Shown: in pieces, positions 1 through 8,292 of the stretch | How the letters are laid out: every line of letters begins with the position of its first letter | Position numbering within the stretch: the stretch's first letter is position 1 | NCBI GenBank assembly: GCA_002179805.1 | Contig: NAVB01000018.1 | Coordinates: 1-10,553, forward strand | From: Acanthamoeba lenticulata | Lineage: Eukaryota > Discosea > Longamoebia > Acanthamoebidae | Length of the DNA stretch: 10,553 bases | Reading direction: 5' to 3' | Program-made: the position numbers and the translations under genes | The notes under the pieces: model-generated | What the model was told of the DNA's origin: nothing | The model's input: the letters and a program-made list of their open reading frames with translations, nothing else | Databases searched by the model: none

Positions 1-73
1 CATTGGTCAGCTCCTCTTCCCCCCCTCCCCCTTGGGCTGCCGCTTGGGGCTGACACCAAGCCCCCGCGCGCAG
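1..73 (+). other. Probable 3' part of an intron (5' edge of the large gene)
   Basis: This stretch is pyrimidine-rich, carries a CTGAC branch-like motif near 50-54 and ends in CAG at 71-73. The open frame of the large gene begins directly after it. A GT at 6-7 would give a 68-nt intron, the usual size here, with bases 1-5 as the end of an upstream exon. That donor (GTCAGC) fits the local GTRCGY consensus poorly, so the true donor may lie outside the window. Confidence 0.55.
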
Positions 74-3000
74 CCCTCGTGGTGACTCAGGCCAAGGGCC
101 TCCTCTTCCCGGCCTTCAAGCTGCTCCCGCCCGTGGACTTGTGCGACGTCGCTCTCTCGCTCGCTTGCTTTCCTCTAGATGCTGACGTCATCAATCCCCT
201 TCCTGCAGGAAGGAATACGCCAAGGCCACCGTGGCCGCACAGGTGGACCTGCTGGGCTTTGTCGGCACGATGCTCGTCGCCGCCACGCTCGTTCGGTGCG
301 TGATCGACAGTCCCGAGCAGAGAACATCAAGTGAGCGGGACACCTGACCCGTTCTGTTGTGGCGTTGGGCGCAGAATCCACGTGCTGGTGCGGTGGGCAG
401 GGAGCACGGAGGCCTTCAAGCAGGCCCACCCGTACGCGCGCTACTGCTGGACGCAGCTGCTCTACGCCGTGCTCGACTACGCGTGCCTGCCCTTCCTGCT
501 CGTCGTCGTTACCACCATGTGGCGCCTCCCGCAGCTCCGCCGGCTCTGGCGCCAACACGTACGGCCGTCCCTAGATATGGGCTGTCTTCTTCTTCTTGAT
601 GATGATGATCCTAAGCTCCCCATCGTCGTCCTCATCGTCGTGCAGGCGCAGAGCGAGGTGAACCAGCGGCTGAGCGTGATGGCCACCGGCCTCAACGTGC
701 TCCTTGATGTTCCCTTCTTCGTCTTAGTCCTTCCTCTCGCGGTCACGCTCTGGCGCCTGCCGGCCCTCGTCTCCAAGCTGGCCAAGGTACTTCTCGCAGC
801 GGACAAATTCAAACTTGAGGACGGGGCGCTGACCGCGCGTGACGTCACGTGGTCCGTCCTCCTTCCAGACGCCCGTGGAAGAGTGGCGTATGATTTGCCT
901 GGGCGAGGCCGGACAGTGGCTCTTGGACTTGCCCTTTGTGCTGATGGCGCTCATCGTCTCGCTTGCCCTTTGGGGCCGCGCCTTTTACTTTTGGCACCGC
1001 CTCTACGCCACACTGCGGCCCCCAACTCCCCCCTCGCGCTCGGCGGCTGGTCGCGGTGCTGCCCAGGCCTCGGCCGCGGCGTCGCTCTATGGCGGGTTGT
1101 GGCGCGATGTCGTGGCCGAGCAGTTTGCCTGCGCCCTCTTCGACCTGCCGGCCCTGATCTGCGGCGGCCTCGTCTTTCTCACCGCCTGGAACGCGCGGCC
1201 GCTCGTCAGCGCCCTGCGCGTGGTCCGCAGCCGAGGCGAGATGGGCTCCACGCAGCCGCACTGGGCGGCGTTCGCCCTCTTTCAAGCCCTCGTGTGCGAC
1301 CTGCCCGTCATCGCGATGGCCCTCGTCGTGGCCCTCACCCTGTGGCGCCTGCCTCGGCTCTGGCGTCAACTGCGCGAGGACACCGACGGCCTCGCGCCCC
1401 ACGACGAGAGGCTCCTGGCCCGGCGCCGCCGCGTGTGCGCCGACCAATTCATGTGCCTCCTGCTCGACGTGCCCACGCTCGTCATGGCCGGCATCGTGCT
1501 GCTGCTCTCATGGCACGCGGCCGACCTGCGCCGCGCGACCGCCGGCAAGCGCGACCGCGCCTACCAGGGCGAGGTGGCGCGCTGCTTTGGGCTGGTCCTG
1601 CTCGACCTGCCCTACCTGGCCTGCGGGCTCGTCGCCGCGGCCACGCTGTGGCGCGGCTGGCTCCTGCTCGGCCAGCTGCGCAGCGCGGACGCTGCCCATG
1701 GCGCCGACAACGCCCGCGCGGTCGAGCGCAAGAGGCGCGCGTGCGTTGGGCAGGGCGCCTGCGCGCTGCTCGACCTCCCGTGCGCGCTCTGCGGCGCCGT
1801 GCTACTGCTCACCGTGTGGGGCTGGGACGACCTGCGGCGCGATCTGCGCCGGAAGCTGGCTGCCTCGCCGGGCGTCCTCTACGACGGGCAGCTCGACCTG
1901 CACTTGATCGTGCTGCGCCACGCGGGGTGGCTGATGCTGGACATCCCGATCCTCGTCTGCGGCCTGGTCGTCACCGTCACCGTCTGGCGCCTGCCGGCGC
2001 TGTGGCGCCAGCTGACCCGCTGCGCGGCGGCCGACGGCGACGACACCGGCGCCAACTTTTGGCGGCGCCGCGAACAGCGCCGGCGAGCCTGCATGGACCA
2101 GGCCCTCTGTCTGGCGCTCGATCTGCCGGCGTTGGCCGCCGCGGCCGTCGTCTTTGCAACGCGCTGGCACTGGCCTCGCCTCGTGCGAGAGCTGGACCGC
2201 CTGGGCGCTGCCTCGGTCGCGGCCTGCTACTGGGGGGCGGATGGTGGTCTCAACCTCCAGCCTCACGCGGTCGCCTTGGCCACCGGCCTGCTGGTCCTGC
2301 TCGACTTGCCCTACTTCGTCTGCGCCGTGGCTGTGGCGTGCCTCACGCCCTGGCGGCTGCCCGAGCTCGTCCGGCGGCTCAACAAGAAGAAGCCGGCGCC
2401 TGCCAGGGCCGCCACCGCCGTAAACGACAGAAACGCCGCTGATCGCCTGCCGGCCAAGCGCAAGGCCTGCGTCCAGCAGCTAGTCTGCGGCGTGCTTGAC
2501 CTCCCGAGCTTTGCCGGCCGCGGCCTGATTGTCGCGCTCCAGTGGAATGCCGCCCCGCTGGCCCGGGACTTGGGCGTGCTGGCCAATCAAGGCGGCTGGC
2601 GCGGACTACGCCACCACGCCGTCGTGTTTTGGCACGTCGGGCTGCTGCTCCTCGACCTGCCCTACCTGCTAGCCGTGGGCCTCATCGGCCTCACCCTGTG
2701 GCGGCTTCCCACCCTCGTCCGCCTCCTGCGCCACTGCCCGGCCGCCCCGCAGCGGCAGCAGCAGACCGACAACGCCGCGCCCGGCACGCCGGGCCGCATG
2801 GCTGCCAAGCGGCGCGCCGTACTGGTAGTGCTGTCCTGCCTCGTGCTCGACGTGCCGGCTCTGCTGGCCTACCTGCTCGTGCGGGCGACCGTGTGGCACA
2901 GCGCCGACATGCGCCAGCAGCTTCAGGTACGGGATTCGAAGCTCTGGTTGGCCACGGCCGTGCGCGAGGAGGGGTTCTCTCGCTCACTCACCGTCGACGA

Positions 3001-6000
3001 CAGGACAAGAAGCAGCTGCTGGAGGGGCACAAGGTGGTGTTTGCCAGCTTCGGGCGCATGCTGTGCGACCTGCCCTTCATTCTGCTCACCGCGTTGACGG
3101 GCCTCTTCGTGTGGCGCATCCCCAGCCTCCGCGCCCAGTTCGCCAAGGTGCCGACCGCAAACCGCCTTTTTCTTTCGTATTTGCTTTTTCCAATTGGTTT
3201 TCTTTCTCTTTCTCTTTCTTCTCTTTCCTTCACACAGTGCCGGGACAATGCGGACAAGCGCAAGGTGGCCGGGGTCCAGTTCGTACTGGCGCTACTTGAC
3301 GTGGTGGCAGCGGTCGCCGGAGCAGTGACCCTCGTCACGCTATGGCACGCGCCCACCCTCGTCCACGGTCTGCGCGCCGCCCGCCAGCGCCAGCGCCGCC
3401 CCCGCCCCGACGACGGCCAGGAGGCGGCCGACGACCACAAAGCGCCCAACAAAGACAAGGACGACGACGATGACGATGACGATGACAACGACGACGGGCC
3501 CGACGGCGTGCGGGCTGGAGCCCGGTGCCACTTGGCCGTGTTCAAGGCCTTTGGGCTGCTGGTGGCCGACGTGCCCTTGCTCCTGCTCATGCCGCCGCTG
3601 GTCCTGTGCAGCTGGCGCGCGGCCGAGGTCGTGCGCCAATGGCGTCTCAAGTCCGGCGACTACTGGGCTCAGCGGCGCGTCGTGCTGCGCCAATTTGGCC
3701 TGCTCCTGCTCGACTTACCCGCGGCCTTGTGCTTCGTCATCCTTCTCGTCTCTTGGCGCGGCCCTGGGGTGGTCCGCCTCCTGCGCGCCCAGAGGGCCGC
3801 CCGTTCCCCGGACAGCGCCGATCACGGCCAAGCTGCCGGCGACGGCAACGCCAACGAGTCCGACTGCCAAAAGCCTAAGCGGACGCGGCCCGCCGCAACG
3901 ACGAGCACGAGACAGCAACGACGGCTTGCAAAGTCCTTCCACGACATCGTGTTCCACGAGTTTGTCGAGCTGCTCATCGACCTACCTTTCGTCGCGGCCG
4001 CGCCGCTCATGCTCTGGCGTTTGCCCTTTTTCGTGATGCGCATGCGCCTGGTATCGAACCCGCGACCGTGTTTGTCACCCATGTGTGTGTCATCCTGACG
4101 CGGGTGCGTGTCTTGTGCGTGTTCAGCTGGGAACGGCGTCTGCCCGCCGGCGTGAGGCTATGGTCCAGGTGGGCGCCGCCCTGATGGACGCGCCCTTTGT
4201 GCCGGCCTTTGTCGTGGTCCTGGCCTGTCCCTGGCGCCTCCCACGCGTGTTCGCCCGCCTTCGCCGGCCCGACGTGCCCGACGCCGCCAAGCGGCAATAC
4301 GTGCTTCTCTCTGCCGCCGCCGGCCTCCTCGAGTACATCGGCGGTGTGTTTGGTGCGTCGTCCACGACACTCTGAGCTCGTCTCTCTCGCTGCCGCTTGG
4401 CTCACGGAGTGCGGCCGGCTGGTCAGTTCTCGTGATGGCCGCGACGCTGTGGCGCCTGCCGAGCCTGCTGGCCCTGCGCGCTGAGTTCCGGACCAAGCGG
4501 GCAGCGGGCGAGCCCCACTTGGGCCTGTGGGTGCGGCGCCGGGTGGGCCAGCTCTTCCTGGCGTGGCTGCAAGACCTGCCCTGCGTGCCGCTCGTCATCA
4601 TCGTGCTCCCGTGTGTGTGGCGCTCGCGCCCACTCCTCCGCGCCGCCCGCCAGGTACGTCAAGCCCACGCCGTGCCACGTCAGCATGACGTCAGCTGACC
4701 GCGCTCGCATGCGGCGGGACCAGGCGCCCAGCGACCAAGAGGTGCGTCTGTTGATTGCGCGCCACACGATGATGCTCCCGGTCGACGTCATCTTGGCCGC
4801 CGTCGCGGTGCTCGTTGGTCTCACGTGGCGCCTGCCCTGGCTCGTCTACCGCCTTCGCGTACGCTCACCGCCCACTGGTCCATTTTTAGTGTAATTTATT
4901 GACACCCAATCGTGCGTGCAGCGGACACGGTTCACGTCCGAGCCGGGCGAGCTGTCGCACTGGCATGAAGTGGTGCTGCGCGAGCTGCTGAGCGTGTGCC
5001 TTGACTTCATCCAGCTGCTCCAGGTCATCATCATCGTCCTCCTGATCATCCACGTGCCGTCCCTGTTCGGCCGCCTGTGGCGCCTCGTCCGCCGCTTCGA
5101 CCGCGAGTACGGCGGCAGCGGCCTCGTGGCCTCGTTCGTCCGCCGCCACTGGGCCGGGGCCTCGTCCCGCGTCCGCCGCCGGTCCGCCGAGGCCACGACG
5201 GTCGCCGACGGCGCGACGCCGGCCGAGCGGCTACCCGACGAGGTCCTGTTGCAGATCTTTGGCTACCTGGGCTACGCTGACCTGGCCCTCGGGGCCGGCC
5301 AGACGTGCGGGCGCTGGTGGAGCCTGGCAGAGGACGACGCCCTCTGGCGGCGGCTCCTCTTCGCCGACGCACGGTGGCCCGACATGGGGCCGGCCCATCC
5401 GCAGGTGGCCAAGAACCAGCGCAAGGGCAAGACTTTCAAGCAGCTCTTCCGCTACAAGCACCAGGTGTGGATCTTCAACCAAAGGTACGCTGTTTGGAAT
5501 GCTTGGAATGCGCGTTTGTGCTCTCGCGAATGACAAGAATGCTTGGCACAGGTTGTTGCTGCGGCAGGCCAGCGCATCGGACGAGGAGGACTGGCGGCGA
5601 GGAGCCTGGTATGTGATTCACCACGAGTTCATGCTGGCCCTCAAGCACATCCCGGCCTCGATCATGCTGCCTGTCAAGCTCTTGGGCTACGTTGTCGCGC
5701 CCACGCTCCGCAAGCTCGTCCTCCTGCGCTGCCGCGTCGTGCCGGCCACCATCGGCCTCTTTGACTTCACGGCCCACGGGCTGGTCCAGCACAGCTGTAC
5801 GTCGTCTTCCTCCCCACGGCCATCACCGCGTCAGCCTGACGTCATGCTGACGTCACCCTCGTCCCCATCCCAGACGAGCAGCTCAACTGCTTCTGGATGA
5901 TGGAGTTCTACCTGGCGGTCCAGGTGGGCCACGTCCTGCTGCTCCTCGCGAACGACCTCCTCACGCTGCTCGTCTTGCCGCCGTTCCTGGTCTACGTGGC

Positions 6001-7677
6001 CGCCACGCTGGGCTCGCCGCTGTGGGCCCACCGGGCCAGCCCGGCGCTGCTGGCCCGGCTCCGCGTGCCGATGGCGCTGGCCAGCGGCCTGACCTACCCG
6101 TTCGTGGTGACCTACTTGGTGGTACTCGGCGTGGGGCCCTTTGTCTACGTCGGTTGGTCGCTCTGGACGGCGTGGACTTTGGGCCAGGGTTGGCTCAGGC
6201 TCCTCGGCCTCTTGGTCTCGGGCGTGCTCGTGGCCTGCATCAACTTCCAGTTTTGCCTCTTCGTCCAGCACCCGCTGCGTGCGTCACGCCACGCCATGCC
6301 ACGTCAGCACGATCACCTTCGTGATGGCGAGGATGATTGACATTCCTATTCTTGTGTGCGTCTGTGCGCGTGCAGTGCGGGGCTACGTACAGCTCTACTG
6401 CCCGGGCGTGATGGGCGGCTGGATCTATGGTGGCGCGCGACGCTTCGCCCTCCGCGCCTTGCTGGTCTTCCAGGTGACGGTGGCGCTGCTCAGCCGGTTC
6501 CGACGCGCCATCACGCAGCAGCTGATGCGCCTCGTCCACGGCGTCGTCTCCGTCCTTCGCTGGATGGTCTCGACCGTCCTCCGCGCGCTCCAGGTTCGCT
6601 CTTCTTTTCTTTCTTCATTTTTTATCAATTTAAATTATTGCATTGATAATTCTTTACTATTTACATTGATATTTATGTTTTATTTGGAATCATTTCTTCA
6701 CATATTTTAAATAACTCGTGACTTTGGCCGTGCAGCAAGTGTGGATGGCGGTGCAAAAGGTGCTGGGCGGTAACAACAAGCTGCTGGTGATGATCACGCG
6801 CTGGTGCTACGCCAACGGGAATGTGGGGAATGCTCTGCTCACCATCGCGGTGCCGCTCTGGATGTTCTGGCCTCTGGCCCTCCCGACCCTACTCGGCAGC
6901 TCGGCCCTCTACATCCCGGCGCTGCTCCTCTGCGTGCGGCTCTTCTTCACGGGCTACAAGATCGTCGACCGCAACTGGGGCGACAAGTCGGCCGCCTTCT
7001 TCGAGCACAAGCTGCAGGTCGAGTCCGTGACCGTCGAGATCGGGCCCGTGGAGGACCACGGCATCCGCGTCCGCGTGAGGGCCGTCAAGCCCCGCGGGCT
7101 GGCCTTGAAGGACTTCCGGGTCCACGTCGAGGGCAAGCGCTTCTGGGCCATGTTGAAGCGGCTCGTCGGGCCGGGCGTGGTCAATGCCTTCCGGTGGACC
7201 ATGCACCCGCTCGACGTGCGGCCGTTCATGCAGCCGCAGGTCTTTGCGGCCGAGTCGGACCGCTTCGACGCCGTCATCTCCTTTGGCACCGAGCGCGGAG
7301 GCGCCGTCCACATCAGCCGCGCCACCATCGAGCGCCAGCTCCGCAACCTCGAGGCCGCCGTACGTCTACAACTCGATCTTTCAATTTATTATTATTATTA
7401 TTATAAATTATTTTAATTTGTTTTTATTTATATTAACATTAGAATTAAATTTTCATATTTGATTAAATTTTTTATCTAAACTGTTTACTAGGGCGACGCG
7501 GAGCTGGCGCTGCGGCTCGAGTACGGAGAGAGCAACTTTGGCTGGACGGCGCTGGGCACGCTGGCGGTCGTGGAGACGAGGCCGTCGCAGCTTCTGGCAT
7601 TGGCCAACACGGGGCGGTCGTTCCCGACTGGACAACAACGGCAGCCAGCAGAGCAGCCGACGCCAGCGGATAAATAG
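74..7677 (+). CDS. Giant multi-repeat membrane protein with an internal F-box (5' partial)
   Basis: Proposed exons: 74-140, 209-295, 375-558, 646-786, 869-2926, 3004-3147, 3238-4050, 4127-4352, 4427-4653, 4724-4858, 4922-5484, 5552-5796, 5874-6278, 6376-6593, 6736-7359, 7492-7677 (TAG stop). All fifteen introns are GT-AG, and phase is kept throughout, giving 2,106 residues from the first full codon at 76. Residues about 1-1410 hold some 25 hydrophobic repeats of about 45-70 residues. Most have D-[LVI]-P and a Trp 15 residues after the Asp, followed by RLPxLxxxL in half of them. An F-box lies at about 1464-1513. Residues 1530-1920 contain several more hydrophobic segments, and about 1920-2090 is soluble and probably beta-rich. 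F-boxes normally bind Skp1 in SCF ubiquitin ligases, so a membrane-anchored adaptor is an inference. The start codon lies upstream of the window. I recognise no named homologue. Single splice sites may be off by a few bases. Confidence 0.85.
183..190. promoter_or_regulatory. TGACGTCA palindrome in intron 1
   Basis: A perfect 8-bp CRE-type palindrome lies in intron 141-208. Its CTGAC overlaps the expected branch-point region, about 23 nt before the acceptor. It could be a bZIP-type site or an extended branch motif; the sequence cannot decide. Confidence 0.35.
840..847. promoter_or_regulatory. TGACGTCA palindrome in intron 4
   Basis: A perfect palindrome lies in intron 787-868 and overlaps an E-box CACGTG at 846-851. 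A separate CTGAC branch candidate at 829-833 lies just upstream, so here the palindrome is not obviously needed as the branch site. Confidence 0.35.
3199..3229 (+). repeat. CTTT-rich polypyrimidine tract in intron 6
   Basis: A simple TCTTTC-type run precedes the acceptor of intron 3148-3237, forming an unusually long polypyrimidine tract. The intron is 90 nt, a multiple of three, and has no stop in the gene's frame. Confidence 0.7.
3454..3495 (+). repeat. GAC/GAT microsatellite coding a poly-Asp loop
   Basis: A GAY-codon run encodes nine consecutive Asp residues, then Asn-Asp-Asp. It lies in the hydrophilic linker between the repeats with Asp at 3298 and 3568, after a basic Arg/Gln-rich stretch. 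A trinucleotide run of this kind is prone to length change. The region is a charged non-membrane loop. Confidence 0.85.
4686..4693. promoter_or_regulatory. TGACGTCA palindrome in intron 9
   Basis: A perfect palindrome lies in intron 4654-4723. It is embedded in CACGTCAGCATGACGTCAGC, and a separate CTGAC follows at 4695-4699. A related string, CCACGTCAGCA, recurs in intron 13 near 6299. Confidence 0.35.
5231..5380 (+). other. F-box domain coding segment
   Basis: The segment begins LPDEVLLQIFGYL and continues with ADLALGAGQTCGRWW, then DDALWRRLLF. This matches the F-box pattern LPxEvLlxIFsyL...DL...VCrrW...D..LWrrL. It follows the last membrane repeat after a basic linker of about 60 residues and sits within exon 11. 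F-boxes usually dock Skp1 to bring substrates to a cullin-1 ligase. No WD40 or leucine-rich partner domain is visible; the flanking regions are membrane segments instead. Confidence 0.85.
5837..5855. promoter_or_regulatory. Paired TGACGTCA palindromes in intron 12
   Basis: Two perfect copies, at 5837-5844 and 5848-5855, are separated by TGC inside intron 5797-5873. Each is preceded by C, giving two overlapping CTGAC branch candidates. The tandem placement resembles a double bZIP-type site, but function is unproven. Confidence 0.4.
6594..6735 (+). other. Intron 14: long and AT-rich
   Basis: The intron is 142 nt with donor GTTCGC and acceptor TGCAG, against 63-97 nt for introns 1-13 of this gene. 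Its middle (about 6602-6717) is very AT-rich, in sharp contrast with the GC-rich exons and earlier introns. Splicing is supported by frame continuity from RALQ into QVWM. Confidence 0.8.
7360..7491 (+). other. Intron 15: long and AT-rich, with an ATT repeat
   Basis: The intron is 132 nt with donor GTACGT and acceptor TTTACTAG. It contains an ATT trinucleotide run at about 7386-7403 and is strongly AT-rich. The frame continues from RNLEAA into GDAELA. It shares its unusual length and composition with intron 14. Confidence 0.8.
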
Positions 7678-8292
7678 TTTTGTGATTATTTGGGATGATG
7701 CACGCGGTGGGTTTGACGCCAAACGACGATGCCAATATCCTTGTACAGACAGGGCCACGCACTCTTCAAATTTGATAATTCGTACGTTCGCCATGGCGCA
7801 CGTGGTAACCGACTTTGCCAAAACTTTCCTTAACTTAGATGAGGCGCCAAAAAGAAAGCGTTGCGTTGCGATGCATTTTTTCTTGCCTGATTACTCCTCC
7901 CGACCCCCTATTTAAGGACGTACTTTGCAACCATGTTCCTGTAGGAAGGTATCTCTTGCCAAAAGAACATCAGCAATCAACTAAACCGAGCCGAGTTCTG
8001 GTCAAATTAGAGCTGGACACCAGCACGTGCGCCCGGGGGCCATCTGGTTCCCCGGCACTACACGAGGAGTCGTCAAGCAGGAGAGACCCGGCGAGAAGCC
8101 TCTCAGCTCTGCCTCTCGCTCGCTCGCTCGCCTCGGGCTCTCTTCTCAACCCACCGCCTACCTATAAAGTAACACAACCTGTCGGGTGAACGTTTGCTGC
8201 GGGCCGGCGGGAGTCCGGCCACTGCGCCACACGAACACGGCAGGGGAGGCGGCTTCCTCGGGGTTCTCTCTCGTCGCTTGGACGTTTTGTCC
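7678..8292. other. Intergenic region: 3' end of large gene and promoter of zinc-cluster gene
   Basis: I see no supported gene in these 615 bases. Visible elements are E-box palindromes CACGTG at 7799-7804 and 8024-8029, a TATTTAAG element at 7909-7916, four CTCG units at 8115-8130 and a TATAAAGT element at 8163-8170. A 40-codon ATG ORF at 7793-7915 looks like chance. Confidence 0.6.
8163..8170 (+). promoter_or_regulatory. TATA box for the zinc-cluster gene
   Basis: TATAAAGT lies 130 nt upstream of the chosen start. There is no ATG between it and 8293, so a transcript starting about 30 nt downstream would have the chosen ATG as its first. The upstream TATTTAAG at 7909 is an alternative with a longer leader. 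Confidence 0.55.

Larger units (their letters stand above)
246..5100 (+). repeat. About 25 tandem D-[LVI]-P...W membrane repeats
   Basis: The repeat Asp codons start at 246 (degenerate unit), 475, 706, 926, 1142, 1298, 1466, 1604, 1772, 1940, 2120, 2303, 2498, 2654, 2849, 3067, 3298, 3568, 3712, 3979, 4187, 4573, 4784 and 5003. One more unit, near 4330, has Glu in place of Asp. In 19 units the acidic residue is followed by exactly 14 residues and then Trp, for example DLPYLLAVGLIGLTLW. Exceptions are +16 (unit at 2303), +14 (3712, 4784), +12 (3979) and no Trp (5003). The intervening residues are almost all hydrophobic, so each unit probably makes one membrane segment or re-entrant hairpin. 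Basic linkers (RRRACxxQ, WRQL) flank the segments. Confidence 0.85.

Noticed and set aside
845..1447. Long minus-strand ORF, with others at 1802-2266 and 2988-3650
   Set aside because: These lie opposite repeat exons and reflect GC-rich codon bias. They lack any recognisable motif, while the plus strand carries 25 consistent repeat units.
331..2442. A 703-codon open frame read as one continuous gene
   Set aside because: Only 375-558 and 646-786 in this frame carry the repeat motif. After the donor at 787 it is Arg/Pro-rich shadow sequence, and the repeats continue in the frame starting at 869.
4922..7677. The F-box part as a separate gene from the membrane repeats
   Set aside because: The intron 4859-4921 joins the frames without a break, there is no promoter-like gap, and the last repeat (Asp at 5003) is in the same exon as the F-box.
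7793..7915. 40-codon ORF starting ATGGCGCAC in the intergenic region
   Set aside because: It is short, has no motif, no clear promoter of its own and no splice partner that I could find.
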